A stretch of 64,000 nucleotides of DNA from Selaginella moellendorffii (lineage: Eukaryota > Streptophyta > Lycopodiopsida > Selaginellales > Selaginellaceae). The notes beneath the pieces are model-generated. The model was not told where the DNA came from. It made no database searches and saw nothing but the letters and a program-made list of their open reading frames with translations. How positions within the stretch are numbered: position 1 is the stretch's first letter; each line of letters opens with the position of its first letter. The translations under genes and the position numbers were made by a program. Positions 37,952 to 48,439 of the stretch are shown here, in pieces. The stretch spans positions 452,794 through 516,793 of the forward strand of contig NW_003314308.1 in NCBI RefSeq assembly GCF_000143415.4, given 5' to 3'.

Positions 37952-39871
37952 ATGGCAGCGCGTTGTGGAGACGCTGCTAGGGTTTGTAGCGTCGCGGAAT
38001 CGGCCGCATTCTACCAGGTACGCCTCCCGCGATCGCCTCTCAACGTCCGGTTCTCGATTGGATGGGACAGTACTACCCGGTCGATCGCGAAATCCACGAC
38101 CAGGACGAAGCTACTGGTTCCAGCCGCGACAAAGGTCCGCCGGAAGAAGCCAGTGGATGAAGCACAGGATCAAGGATTTTTCCAATTCGATGCCAGGAGC
38201 CAAGTGGAAGCTCCACTGGGAGCTCCAGCGGTGGAAGAGGACGAATCACAGGAGCTTGATCTCACAGCCCAGGCAGAGGCCATTGCATCGTCCCTCGATC
38301 GAAATGGCGTCGTGGAAACTGTGAGATTTCTCGACGGTGCTTCACTGTCGCCCATCCTCGTCGGTCCAGTGCTCAAGAGAACAAAGAGGTGTGAGGCCGC
38401 GCTAGAGTTTTTCCAGTGGTGCCGAGAGCAGGATGGCTTCAAGCACAGCCTCTACAACTACAACTCGATGCTGGCTTCGATGGTGGTGAGCAAGAGCGTG
38501 GCTCTCGAGAATATCTACTCGCAGATGCTAGAAGATGGTGTTGTTCCAGACCGGGATAGCTACAATCTCTTGGTGAGAGGATTGACCAAGCTGAGCAGCG
38601 TGGATCAAGCTCGGGCGATGCTGAGCACGATGGTGGGCGAAGGCTACGATCCAGACGTGGTGACTTGCGGGCTCTTGGTGGACAAGTTTTGCGAGATGAA
38701 GAGAGTTGGCGAAGTTTGCGAGCTCTTCCAGGAGCTCGAGAGCAATGGTGTTGCCGTGGGGATGCTGGCCTACAACGCCATCCTCAAGGCTCTCATGTGC
38801 TCAGGAGACTTCGATGGAGGATTCAAGTTCTCGGACATAGCCGTCGGCGATGGCTCCCTCCCTCACGTCCTGGCTTACAAGACGATGCTCGACTGCCTCA
38901 TCAAGACCGGAAAAACTCGCGAGGCCTCCGAGGTTGTGGGAGAGATGATAAAGAAGAGCGTCCCCGACGGGATGACTTACACGGCGCTCATCAGCGTCCT
39001 CTGCAAGCACAACCGGGCCGACGATGCGATGAAGGTGTTCGACATCATGGTGGAGAAGGAAATCGTCCCAAACGTGGACGTCTACACTTCGCTCCTGGCC
39101 GCGCACTGCCGGACGAGAAAACTGGACGGAGCTTACAGATTGTTCGTGGAGATGATCCAACGAGGCTACGGTCCGAGCGCCAGCACGTATGGTTTGCTCC
39201 TGCGCTGCCTTTGCAACGGCGGAAGATCCTACCTCGCTTACGACATCCACTCGTCGATGCGATCTCGCGGCCATGTCCCGGACGAGAACACTTACGCGTC
39301 TCTCATCTATGGCTGCTGCATGGCCGGGAGGATCACCGAGGCCAAAGTTCTGTTCAAGGAAGTTCTAGAGGGCGAGAAAGCCCAGCTCGACGCCGGGATC
39401 TACAACGTCCTCATCGAGGGTCTTTGCCGGGCTTCCAAGGTGGAGGAAGCGCTCGAAGTCACGGCAGGGATGGTGGACAAGGGATGCATTCCAACGCTCC
39501 AGACTTACAACGCGCTCATCATGGGCTTCTTCAAGGCCAACGAGGTGGACAAGGCGCTGCAGCTCTTCCGGGCGATGGAGGAGAAGGGATTCTCGCCAAA
39601 CACGATGATCTACAGTACTTTCATCGATGGGCTGTGCAAGGTGGGCAAGATCAACGAGGCGCACGAGTTCTTCCAGCAATCCGTGGAGCGAGGCTGCGTC
39701 CCGGACAACGTCACTTACAACGCTTTGATCCGGGGCTTGTTTGGAGCAAACAGGATGGACGAGGCTCACAGGCTCTACCGGGAGATGGGAGAGAGGGGCT
39801 ACATTGCCGATCGATCGCTAAGAACTCTGGCATTCCAACGCTCGCGAGAAGAACAAAGCTTTCACAGTTAG
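37952..39871 (+). CDS. PPR protein, P-class, 639 aa, intronless
   Basis: The N-terminus (about 110 residues) is arginine-rich and suits a mitochondrial or plastid targeting peptide. About 13 canonical 35-residue P repeats follow, each with the phrase VTYNALIRGLxxxxxxDEAxxLFxxMxxxGxxPD (for example IYNVLIEGLCRASKVEEALEV). No E or DYW domain. P-class proteins stabilise or process organellar transcripts. The end at 39871 follows a final partial repeat (GERGYIAD) and a basic tail. The gene lies head to head with GRXS16. Confidence 0.93.
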   Translation: MAARCGDAARVCSVAESAAFYQVRLPRSPLNVRFSIGWDSTTRSIAKSTTRTKLLVPAATKVRRKKPVDEAQDQGFFQFDARSQVEAPLGAPAVEEDESQELDLTAQAEAIASSLDRNGVVETVRFLDGASLSPILVGPVLKRTKRCEAALEFFQWCREQDGFKHSLYNYNSMLASMVVSKSVALENIYSQMLEDGVVPDRDSYNLLVRGLTKLSSVDQARAMLSTMVGEGYDPDVVTCGLLVDKFCEMKRVGEVCELFQELESNGVAVGMLAYNAILKALMCSGDFDGGFKFSDIAVGDGSLPHVLAYKTMLDCLIKTGKTREASEVVGEMIKKSVPDGMTYTALISVLCKHNRADDAMKVFDIMVEKEIVPNVDVYTSLLAAHCRTRKLDGAYRLFVEMIQRGYGPSASTYGLLLRCLCNGGRSYLAYDIHSSMRSRGHVPDENTYASLIYGCCMAGRITEAKVLFKEVLEGEKAQLDAGIYNVLIEGLCRASKVEEALEVTAGMVDKGCIPTLQTYNALIMGFFKANEVDKALQLFRAMEEKGFSPNTMIYSTFIDGLCKVGKINEAHEFFQQSVERGCVPDNVTYNALIRGLFGANRMDEAHRLYREMGERGYIADRSLRTLAFQRSREEQSFHS

Positions 39872-39888
39872 ACGAAGATTTAAATATA

Positions 39889-39898
39889 CCACGTGGCC
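39889..39898. promoter_or_regulatory. G-box-like CCACGTGGCC
   Basis: An extended ACGT-core element lies about 100 bp upstream of the G-patch gene start (39995), followed by a telo-box-like TAGGGTTT near 39912. bZIP or bHLH binding is inferred from the motif only. Confidence 0.45.
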
Positions 39899-39994
39899 GG
39901 AGAATATTCTCTAGGGTTTATGTGAAGAGCCCTAATTTGATGGATCGGATCTAAGCGGAGGTGTGTCGCTTCTTCTAGCTCTGGATCGATCGCG

Positions 39995-41460
39995 ATGAAT
40001 CTGCGAATCTATGATCACGCGCAGATTGCGCAGCGGAGGCTCCTGGAGCGAGAACAGGTAGGCGTTTTAGCTCGGTTCTGGTTGTGATTGAGGCTGTGGT
40101 GTGCTCCAGGCGTATGCGGAATCCGTGGCGGATGATCTTGGCGAGGAGCTGAGCTTGCCTGGAGAGAATGCGGCCGGTAGGGGCGGGGAGAGCGAGGAAA
40201 TCGAGCAAGCGTCGGTGAACACGCAGATCTCCGATTCGAATGTCGGGTTTCGGCTCTTGCAAAAAATGGGATGGAAGGGAAAGGGGCTTGGGAAAGACGA
40301 ACAAGGTACTTGTATTCCTCTTCTTTCTTCCAGACTAGATTTTTTTGCGCCTCTGCAAACAGGGATAGTGGAGCCAATCCGAGCTGACAGCCGAGATCCA
40401 AAGCTTGGAGTTGGGAAGCAAGAGGAGGATGATTTCTACACGGCCGAGGCGAGCATCCATCGGAAGAAGATGGAGTCGGAAACATCGGAAAACGATGAAG
40501 AGACTGCGAAGAAACGCGAGGTATGCCAAAAACTCTCTTTGCTTTTCTTTCACTCTGTTAGTTCTCGGTCCCGATTGAGTGTCCGTAGCTCTAGCTGTTT
40601 GCTTTGTTTTTGGAGGATGCCTTTTGAAAGTAAAGTGCATGGGGGGGATTTTTTTTTTTGTGGAAAGGAATGAGGAATGAGGTCTGGGCGTTACTGGTTC
40701 GAGCTTTATTACCATGGTGGCCTCTCGGCTCCGTGGCCATGCTGAAAACGTTTAGGTGGAGGCAGAGCGCGAGCTCAAGATCCAGAGCGAAGTCAAGGAG
40801 ATCCGCAAGGTGTTTTTCTGCGAGCTTTGCAACAAGCAGTACAAGTTCGCAGTGGAGTTTGAGACGCATCTCAGCTCCTACGATCACAATCATCGAAAGG
40901 CAAGCCTTGGTTCTTCGTTGGTCTTGGATTCTGTGCCATCTAACTAGCGCTGTGGCGTTTGATCACTCGCAGCGATTTAAAGAGATGAGGGACCTACACT
41001 CTAGCCGGGACCGCGACGATCGCCAGAAGCGTGAACAGCTCAGGCTTGACAAGGAGATGGCGAAGCGACAGTGAGTATTCTCCCCCCTTGAGTGTGGTGG
41101 TCCTCGAGAGCTTTATGATTGACGCGTCACTCTCTTTTCCAGAGCCGAGGCTCAACGCCAGCAGCAAGAGCAACAATCCGACGCTGCGAAAGTCATCGAC
41201 GCTCCCCCTCCAGACTCTACAGCAGTCTCTACAGCAATCTCTACAGCAGCGGCAGCACCAGTGCCTGGAACAGTGAAGTTTGGATTCTCATCCAGAGCAA
41301 TCTCGACAAAGGTATGCGTTTCTTCTTCTCAAAAAGAAATTTTTTTTCTCTAGCGAGACAAAGTCTCCTCTCCTTGAAGGTTCTACCGGATGGCGCTGCA
41401 GCGAAAAAGCTCAAAGTCTTCGCCAAAGTTCCATCCGTCTTTGGTGAAGATAGCGACTGA
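39995..41460 (+). CDS. G-patch and C2H2 zinc-finger protein (GPATCH8/ZNF804-like), 302 aa
   Basis: Seven exons: 39995-40057, 40110-40305, 40363-40520, 40756-40899, 40973-41070, 41143-41311 and 41380-41460, all in phase. A G-patch (NVGFRLLQKMGWKGKGLGKDEQGI) lies near residues 67-90 and is an RNA/helicase-binding module. A single C2H2 finger follows (FFCELCNKQYKFAVEFETHLSSYDHNH), then a KR/E-rich coiled coil (KREQLRLDKEMAKRQAEAQRQQ). This combination is known in nuclear RNA-processing factors. Intron 4 uses a GC donor (AAAG|GCAAGC at 40899/40900). An in-frame 12-bp tandem repeat (CAGCAGTCTCTA-type) encodes the STAVSTAISTAAAA part. The C-terminus is KVLPDGAAAKKLKVFAKVPSVFGEDSD. Confidence 0.92.
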
Positions 41461-41789
41461 GAAGAAGCGTTTTTCTTTTCTCCCCGTGTATATTGTCAAA
41501 AGTTGTACGTAATGGGACGTGTACTATACCTGTGGACTCGTGACCACTTTTGGCGCCAAGCGTCCTAGGGCTAGACCTTTGCCCCGTGATCCAGGGCGGC
41601 CGTGTAGGGGAGATAGCGAGATCCTAGCTCCGCGCTTCTAGGTTTGTGGCAGCGATTTCGATACGGCATTGGGATAGAGTGATGGATTTGCCGTGCGCGA
41701 GCCGGGATTTCGCAATGGCCGAGTGACGGCGCGCAGATCTTGGCCAGGAATCTCAGGCGGATCTTGGCCAGTAGAATCGGTAGCGCGCG
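41461..41789. other. Intergenic region upstream of the MEKK-like kinase
   Basis: No gene seen. GC-rich with no TATA; presumably the 3' end of the G-patch gene and the 5' UTR/promoter of the kinase gene. Confidence 0.5.
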
Positions 41790-43957
41790 ATGGAAGATCA
41801 TCGGCTGCCTACGAAGATCGCGAAATGGCTCTTCAAGCACGGCCAGTGCAACGGGTCGGCTGTGGTGTCGCCATTTCCAGTAGATGGGAATTCCGGGGAA
41901 GAGCTGAGTCACCGGGCTCGCAGAAGGCTTGGCAAGCGAGGCGAGGAGAAGCTTATAGGGATCCTTGGAGCTGAGAATCACGAAGAGCGACGGCAAATCA
42001 GAGCTTTCTTGGCGCAGCAGCTCATTAGAGACGATGACATGGATACAACTGATGAGAGCTCCGAGTTTGATCGGCTAGAGCGGAGAAGCCCGCTCCATGC
42101 TGCCTTCAGGCCTAGAGCGCCAGTCAGAAGCGGTGGAACTACTCCTCCTCGATTTTCCAGGCCAGCTTTCCAGCGTCAAGAAGGTTCCTCCAGTGCCACT
42201 ACTAGCAGCAGCTACACAAGGAGTGACTTGTCGAGTGTTCTTCAGTACGAGAGAACGCCGCCATTGTCACCCTCGAGCGTCTACTCGGGTCAGTCACCTT
42301 CGCCTTCTTCTTACCAACATCACAGCCGAGAAAGAGTCCGTGGCAGCCATCTCCAATCGCTTTTGTGTCCTCGGCCACTTCCTCTATATCCTTCGAGCCA
42401 GCAGCAGCAGTTCCATCATTCCAGGGGCTATCCAGGTGCTCCCAGGAACGTCTTCACGAACCACCTTTACTCTCCAGTTGGTGCTGCTGGCTCTGACGAG
42501 GAAGGGATTTTTGCAAGGGCGTACCAAGATCCTCCGAGGCGTTCTTTCACTCAACCAGCCAGGCCATCGGTGACTTTCGGATTCTCGGAGCCCCAGTCTC
42601 CCTACATGTCTCCTCGGATGAACATGACGCATCAGTCTCCATATCCGGCTTACTGTCCCTCACCTCGCCCGAGAGTCGTCCTCTGCGAGAAGCTCGGCTG
42701 TGGTTCTTACTCGGTCGTCTACAGAGGAGAAAACACGTGAGCTTTCCTTCTCTTTCCTCGTGAGACTGACTGACGCTTCTTTTCTCGCTCTCTCTTGGAT
42801 CTGTCAGACAAACGGGCCAACAAGTCGCAGTGAAGGTTCTCCATGACGACGAAAGGTTATCACCAAAGGTGAGCTTACATATCTGGGAGAGTGGAAATGC
42901 ACACTCCACTCGAGCTCTCAATCAATGCAGGAAGTTTCTGTTCTAAGTCGGCTTGATCACGAGCACATTGTCAAGTACATCGGGACCACGACACTGGTAA
43001 GTTTTACGGTAGACTCCATAACATTTATGGAGTTCTTCGCCAGTTTTGACGTGAGACGCGCCTGACAGGGAGACGGCAGAGCTGGCATTCTGCTAGAACT
43101 CATGAAGTGCTCTCTCGCATCGGTGATAAAGGAGTCGAATGGACTGGACGAAAGTAAACTTCGTGTTTACACGCGACAAATTCTCAGTGGACTGGAGTAT
43201 CTCCATCGCATGAACATCGTTCACAGGTAAAAAGGCTAAGAAGCTCGATGGCAATCTGATTGACGTTTTCTCTGGACAAGCAGGGATGTCAAGTGTGGAA
43301 ATATTTTACTGGACCCCAACGGGAAAGCCAAGCTCGCAGATTTTGGTCTTGCAAAGAAGGTAAACAACTTATCTCAAGTTGGCTCTTTTTGTTCTTACAG
43401 CACAGATCACATCAGATTGATTATTCGGTTGCAAAGTCGTGCAAGGGAACTTTTGTTTACATGGCTCCAGAGGTTCTCTTGAATTAAAACTGTTTGACAC
43501 TGATGTGGTCCAAATCGCAGGTTCTCTTGACAGAAGGAACCTACGGTCTCGCCGCGGACGTGTGGAGCTTGGGATGCACAGTGATCGAAATGGCGTGTGG
43601 AAAGCCGCCGTGGAGCGGTTTCGGGGTAAGATCTCTCACTTTCACTTCGTTCTTTCCTCTTTTCTTCTCGATCCCGGACATAGACTTTTCATCTCTTTAG
43701 CTCTGAGTTCCTTGGGAACTAGAGAGATTTAGCGTGGTCAGATCTTGGAACTAACTTTAAGCTGGAACTGTGGATCGCAGATGATGCCATTCTACGAGAG
43801 AATGAGAGACGGCTGCTCCCCACCGATTCCTCCCAAGATGAGCACCGAGGCCGTGAGTTTCATCAAGCTCTGCCTGACCAGAGACCCGAGACGAAGACCC
43901 AGCGCTGCGGCACTGCTATCGCATCCCTTCTTCCAAGAACGCTCTCTCAAAGTGTAA
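41790..43957 (+). CDS. MEKK-like (MAPKKK) serine/threonine protein kinase, 553 aa
   Basis: Eight exons: 41790-42736, 42808-42868, 42931-42996, 43069-43226, 43284-43359, 43401-43472, 43521-43625 and 43781-43957, total 1662 nt. The N-terminal 300 residues are low-complexity and rich in S, P and R ([19 protein letters not shown]), as in MEKK-type regulators. The kinase domain has a glycine loop ([12 protein letters not shown]), [56 protein letters not shown] and the C-terminal [13 protein letters not shown], so it should be active. GTFxYMAPEV and SLGCTVIEM are typical of the MEKK family, which phosphorylates MAPKKs in stress and development pathways. It starts with a small conserved block ([12 protein letters not shown]). 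The GTTCTCTTG repeat at 43473 and 43521 flanks intron 6. Confidence 0.9.
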
Positions 43958-44446
43958 AATATGAAATAATAAAACCTCCACTCCCTCAAATTACAAATTG
44001 GAATGTTCTATAAGATTCTTGCCACGTGGCAGCGGAGGTGTTATCTAGGCACCGGCATGGACTGAAGCTCCATTAGAAAACGAAGCCCTTGCTCGACGCG
44101 GGTTTCGATCGGGTCAAGCGCGAGCGCGCGTTGATAGCCGCCGGCTACCGGTGGATCCCTCCTCGCGGCTACATTTTCCAGTGAAATATCGACAGATCTC
44201 ACTCGGCGATGCGGCAGGGATGCCACATTTCGTCCGTTTCCAGCGCCATCCATCAGCGGCAGCTTGTTCTTGAGCCCCGAGCCCCGACCCCCCCGATCGA
44301 GCTGGGGTTCTAACAGGTTTGGCGGGATTCTTGAGGTTTGGCGGGATTCTCTAGCAGCTTCTGGTTCTTGATCTCTGGCGTTGGAAGCGTAGCAGATTTT
44401 CAAGAGGTTTAGAGAGATTTGTGGTGGGGTGGGATATTCAAGCGCC
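43958..44446. other. Intergenic region, LPP promoter with G-box
   Basis: No supported gene. A perfect 10-bp palindrome GCCACGTGGC (G-box) is at 44021-44030, about 420 bp upstream of the LPP start. The antisense open frame here has no family features. Confidence 0.55.
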
Positions 44447-45635
44447 ATGGCTGGCCAGATCAGGGCTGTTTGTTGCCCTCTCTTTAGATTCCATCTACAC
44501 GACTGGCTCGCGATAATCTTTCTTTTGGGCATGGAGGCGCTGCTGCTTGTCATCCATCCCTTCAAGAGATACATTGGCGAGCCGATGATCGACGACTATA
44601 AGTTCCCTTTCAATAACAACACTATCCCCGTTGCCGCCGTTCCGGTAAGCTCGCGTGTCTCTTTAGAGACTAGGTCTTCTGAAAGATTCTTTGCTCCACA
44701 GGTCATAGCTCTCGTCATTCCGTTGATCTTTATCATTGGGTACTACATCCGGAATAGAGATTTGCGGGATTTGCACTACGGCTTTCTCGGTAAGCTTATT
44801 TTTCTTTCATCTCTCTCTCGAACCAAGAGAAGAGCTCGGACTAAGTAAACTATGTTGTTCTTGTTTTTTACTACAGGCTTGCTTTTCGCGGTGCTTATTA
44901 CTGCTGTTCTTACTGATGCGATCAAAGACGCAGTTGGACGTCCAAGGCCTGATTTCTTCTGGCGGTGTTTTCCAGATGGCATACCGGTAAGTCCTGCTAG
45001 ACAACCAAACCTGGATCTTACTCGTGAAATGCTCCACAGTTATACACGACGAGAACTCGGGAAGTTATGTGCACTGGTGACAAAGCCGACATACGTGAAG
45101 GCTACAAAAGTTTTCCAAGTGGCCACACATCATGTAAGGCATCTTGTCTTGCGATCGCCTTGCGTGCTTATTAATCCTTTCTACAGGGTCTTTTGCAGGG
45201 TTGGGGTATCTTTCCCTCTATCTTGCGGGAAAGATATGTGCGTTCGATCGCCAGGGTCGTGTTGCCAAGCTGATCATTGTCGTCGTCCCGTTGCTCGGTG
45301 CAACGTTGGTTGGGATATCACGCGTTGATGACTATTGGCACCATTGGCAAGACGTGTTTGCCGGGGCTATCATAGGTACACTGTGTTCTACTTGGTTTTT
45401 TTTTTCTTTCTTTTTGTGCTTAATTCTATTACATTCCACAGGCCTGACTATGGCACATATTTGCTACAGACAACACTTTCCTAGTGTGTACGATGAATAC
45501 AGTAAGTTTCGATTTCCGAGTGTTTGCAAACGTAGATTCTTATCGTGGCATCTCCAGGCTTTTCTCCATATCCCGAGAGACGCGCTCCGGCCGACTGGCC
45601 ACCACCACGAGCTAACGGTAGCGTTAGAGATCTAG
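44447..45635 (+). CDS. LPP: Lipid phosphate phosphatase (PAP2 family), 290 aa
   Basis: Six exons in phase: 44447-44644, 44702-44789, 44877-44986, 45040-45133, 45187-45375 and 45442-45635. The PAP2 catalytic motifs are complete: KDAVGRPRP (motif 1), FPSGHTSWSF across the exon 4/5 junction (motif 2, general acid H) and [16 protein letters not shown] (motif 3, nucleophile H). Hydrophobic helices fit a six-span endomembrane enzyme that dephosphorylates phosphatidic acid, diacylglycerol pyrophosphate or lysophosphatidic acid. Exon 6 continues to a stop at 45635; an alternative ending through a further splice cannot be excluded. The start ATG at 44447 follows a purine-rich leader. A partial, broken duplicate lies at 58590-59743. 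Confidence 0.93.
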
Positions 45636-46321
45636 AGAACGGGAGAGATGTGGAGATCTCCAGATTATAGCTGCGACTGTGATGGGTGTATACTCTGCTG
45701 GTATGCGTTTAAATTATCAACTCTTTTTTTTTTTGAGCCCAAGCACTCTCGCTCGGTTGTAAAAGCAGTGACATGACATACGCACTTTGTGTCACCTCGG
45801 ACCTTGCCTGTTGGACGAGTCTTCGTCAAGAATTCCTCTTCCTCGGGGTGGGGCTCGCCGCCGCTGGATCAAAGATTCCAAACGCGAAGTAAGGGCTTCT
45901 CCAACTTTTCCTGTAGCGCTTTCCTAAAGCAAAAGTTTTTATCCTCGCAGGACTTTTTCAAACAAGATTCTGGTCTATGGTCATATGCAATGATCAAAGT
46001 TGTCTGTGTTTAGACAGTCTGGTTGGATTGATAATATGAACAAGAATTTGGTGTCTGATTGCATTGCTTGATTGGTGGTTGTATACAAATCTTGCAGCTT
46101 AGGCAATTGGAACCCGTGTAGTCGTTTTTACTTAGATTCATTTGATTCTCTATAATGCCCTGTTGTAGCATTTTCTTCGAATAAAGCCTCCTGTTTACTT
46201 TAAAAAACAGGAGGATATAGAGACAATTGTTATTTTCTTTTCAGCTTAGGTTCGAACAAGAATAGAACTCATTATTTATTTCAATATAAAAAGTAACCAA
46301 AGTAACTTTAGAAGCATCTCA
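45636..46321. other. LPP-GDSL spacer (unit 1)
   Basis: No gene. Homologous to 59744-60546 in unit 2. By comparison, 45706 lacks about 220 bp that unit 2 has at 59821-60038 (the kinase-like fragment). Confidence 0.6.
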
Positions 46322-47564
46322 TCACGATGATGCTAATTCACTAATGCTGATGGGAGAAACATCACCTGAAGTGGCACCAGTCCACCATCGATGAGCAGCC
46401 ATACTATTAAATGCATCAGTTTGGTGAATACCATCCCAAAAAGCATACTTTGTTCTATCTGGACAAAGCCTAGCTCCAGAATTGCAATTTAAAGTATGGG
46501 ATCCTTGTGGACAACAAGCACTGGTTGAATCAATGAATCCTGTTTATTCCCAAAATATAAATAGTATTAGATTGTTTAATTAAAATAAAACTCACCATAA
46601 GATTGTGGATTGTTGTGAACATCTACCATTAATCCATAAAAATTGGTCATTACAAATTGAGCATCGTTATGAGAATTTCTTAAATTCTCAAGAGCTGATT
46701 GTAACATATTATTATATATTTGAGCTCCTTGCTGTGCAATAGATGCACATTGTCCACCAACCACATTCAATGGAATGCATCCAACAGCACTTAATCCAAC
46801 TATAATAAACTTTCTAGCACCCAAATTATATAATGTCTGAAATCAAATAAAAATAATAAAATCAAAAATAAAATTGAAAATAAAAATAATCATATTTACC
46901 TGGAGTTCATTAACAAAAGTATTAATAATGGTTTGCTCATCAGATTGTGAAATCCTCCTTGTTCTTTGATACATATTATTAATATCATTGTTTCCTGAGC
47001 AAATATAAAAAATAGATTTTGCAACAAGAGTAGATGCATTAGATGATCCAATCATTTGAACCATTTTTTGTTTCAAACTCCTAAAGTCATCAATTTGACT
47101 TGCAAGAGCTTGTCCTCCTCCCTTTAAAATCACAAACTTATAAAGTTAAAATCAACAAAATTAATAATTCTTACTGTATGAGTTTGTGAAAGGATTCCAG
47201 AACCAGCAGAACCAAAATTTGCACCTTGAAGAATATTATTTCCAGCTTGGAAATAAGCTAGTGGTAATGGTAATCCCAAATATAATGCTAAAAGAAAGAA
47301 TTATAAAATAACATTCAATTATAAAAACAGCAAACACTTACCAATATATTCAACAAGCAAACGACCATTACAAAATCAACTTGCTTGACCTCCAGGAAAA
47401 TCAATACCATAAGGATAACCAACATGAGCATTATCACCCGCATCTACTAGAGAATCCCCAAATGCAAATAAAGCTGGGACAAATGAATTCATTTGCTGAG
47501 AAAACACCCTCAAACCAGAAAACATAGCAAACACAACAAAGAAAAGAAATGCAAAAGTTGCCAT
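46322..47564 (-). pseudogene. GDSL-type esterase/lipase (unit 1 copy), premature stop
   Basis: Same five-exon structure as the intact copy at 60547. It starts at ATG 47564 with a signal peptide (FAFLFFVVFAMFSGLRVFS) and block I FGDSLVDAGDN. In exon 1 the arginine codon after GGQAS is TGA at 47376-47378, whereas unit 2 has CGA and the protein continues RFCNGR. The rest (SGNNDINNMYQ, GLSAVGCIPLN and the final WDGIH-TDAFN) is intact. Like its partner it is strikingly AT-rich compared with the neighbouring genes. It may be recently inactivated, or the base may be an error. Confidence 0.88.
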
Positions 47565-47811
47565 GTTGTTAAGTGTAAAGAACAATATTTTGTGAGATGA
47601 AAACTTCAGCTTTTAAACCACAAAATGTTATAATTTTAGCGATCTATTCCAAGTAAAGATATATTATATACACGATTACATATTATTAACAAAGTAGGCT
47701 ATGACGACTACTAACTTTTTAAAGCAAAAGTTTTTATCCTACGGTTAAAAAAAATACCTTTTTACGCAGCAGTATAAAAAAGGGTCGCACTCCTGTAACC
47801 CTCGTCATCAA

Positions 47812-48240
47812 ATGGTGAATCGCTACGTTTCAGTGGAGCACGTCCTCGCGCTGCTGCAAAACTCGGCGGAGATGCTACCCATCGGCGCCAAGGATTTGGA
47901 AAAGCTCATGGACGTGGTGGCCAACATGCTCCCCAGCAAGAGCAAGGATTTTGTGGGAGCTCCAGCCAGCGTCGTCGAGAACAAGCGACTAGTGGGCGAT
48001 GGCGGCGCTCAAAGCTTGAAGAGAAAGGCCTTGGACTTGGAGGGCTTGGACAAGAACGATTACGCGCTGCTGGAAGAGGCCAGCGCTGAAAGCTTGAAGA
48101 GGAAGGCCTTGGAGGAGGAGGAGGAGGCGAGCGCCAAGTTCACGGAATCGAGAGCTTGCAAAAGGTATAACCTCAGGAAGAAGAACAAGAAGCAGCACAC
48201 GAGCCTTTGCCAGGAGTTTTTCTTGTGCAAGTGCCACTGA
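47812..48240 (+). CDS. Small basic YNLR-family protein, 142 aa (paralogue 1)
   Basis: Unrecognised family with four members in this window. The N-terminal module (residues about 1-38) is MVNRYVSVEHVLALLQNSAE ... LEKLMDVVANML, helical in character. The middle contains two SLKRKAL blocks, the second followed by a glutamate run, and the end has CKRYNLRKKNKK, a strongly basic tail, finishing in CKCH. Features suggest a small nuclear or nucleic-acid-associated protein (inference). Its promoter has GTATAAAAAAGGGTCG at about 47772. Paralogues: 53636-53956, 57229-57678 and a frameshifted copy at 62051-62469. No intron. Confidence 0.7.
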   Translation: MVNRYVSVEHVLALLQNSAEMLPIGAKDLEKLMDVVANMLPSKSKDFVGAPASVVENKRLVGDGGAQSLKRKALDLEGLDKNDYALLEEASAESLKRKALEEEEEASAKFTESRACKRYNLRKKNKKQHTSLCQEFFLCKCH

Positions 48241-48439
48241 GTAGATCTCGCAGTGTAAAGATGTCTTGAATCGAGAGAAACTTGGAGAGTTTACCCCACA
48301 TGTTCTTCCAACTTTGGATGATCAAACATCTTTCGTGTTTCTTGTCAGCTTTGCAATGAGTTCTCAAAGGATCTCATGGAAGATCTAGCGAAACAAAGTC
48401 TTAGAACCTTGTGCGACTTTCCAGGAGAAATCTAAGCGC

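Noticed and set aside
38665-39954. 429-codon open frame overlapping the P-class PPR gene in another frame
   Set aside because: Composition is R/G/H-rich with no domain, and it lies wholly over an excellent PPR frame in GC-rich DNA. It is a shadow.
43473-43530. Exon duplication around MEKK intron 6 (GTTCTCTTG repeated)
   Set aside because: Only nine bases. Using the acceptor at 43520 keeps a perfect kinase frame, so it is an ordinary intron.
44041-44574. Minus-strand open frame upstream of LPP
   Set aside because: Overlaps LPP exon 1 and its leader, and has no recognisable domain.
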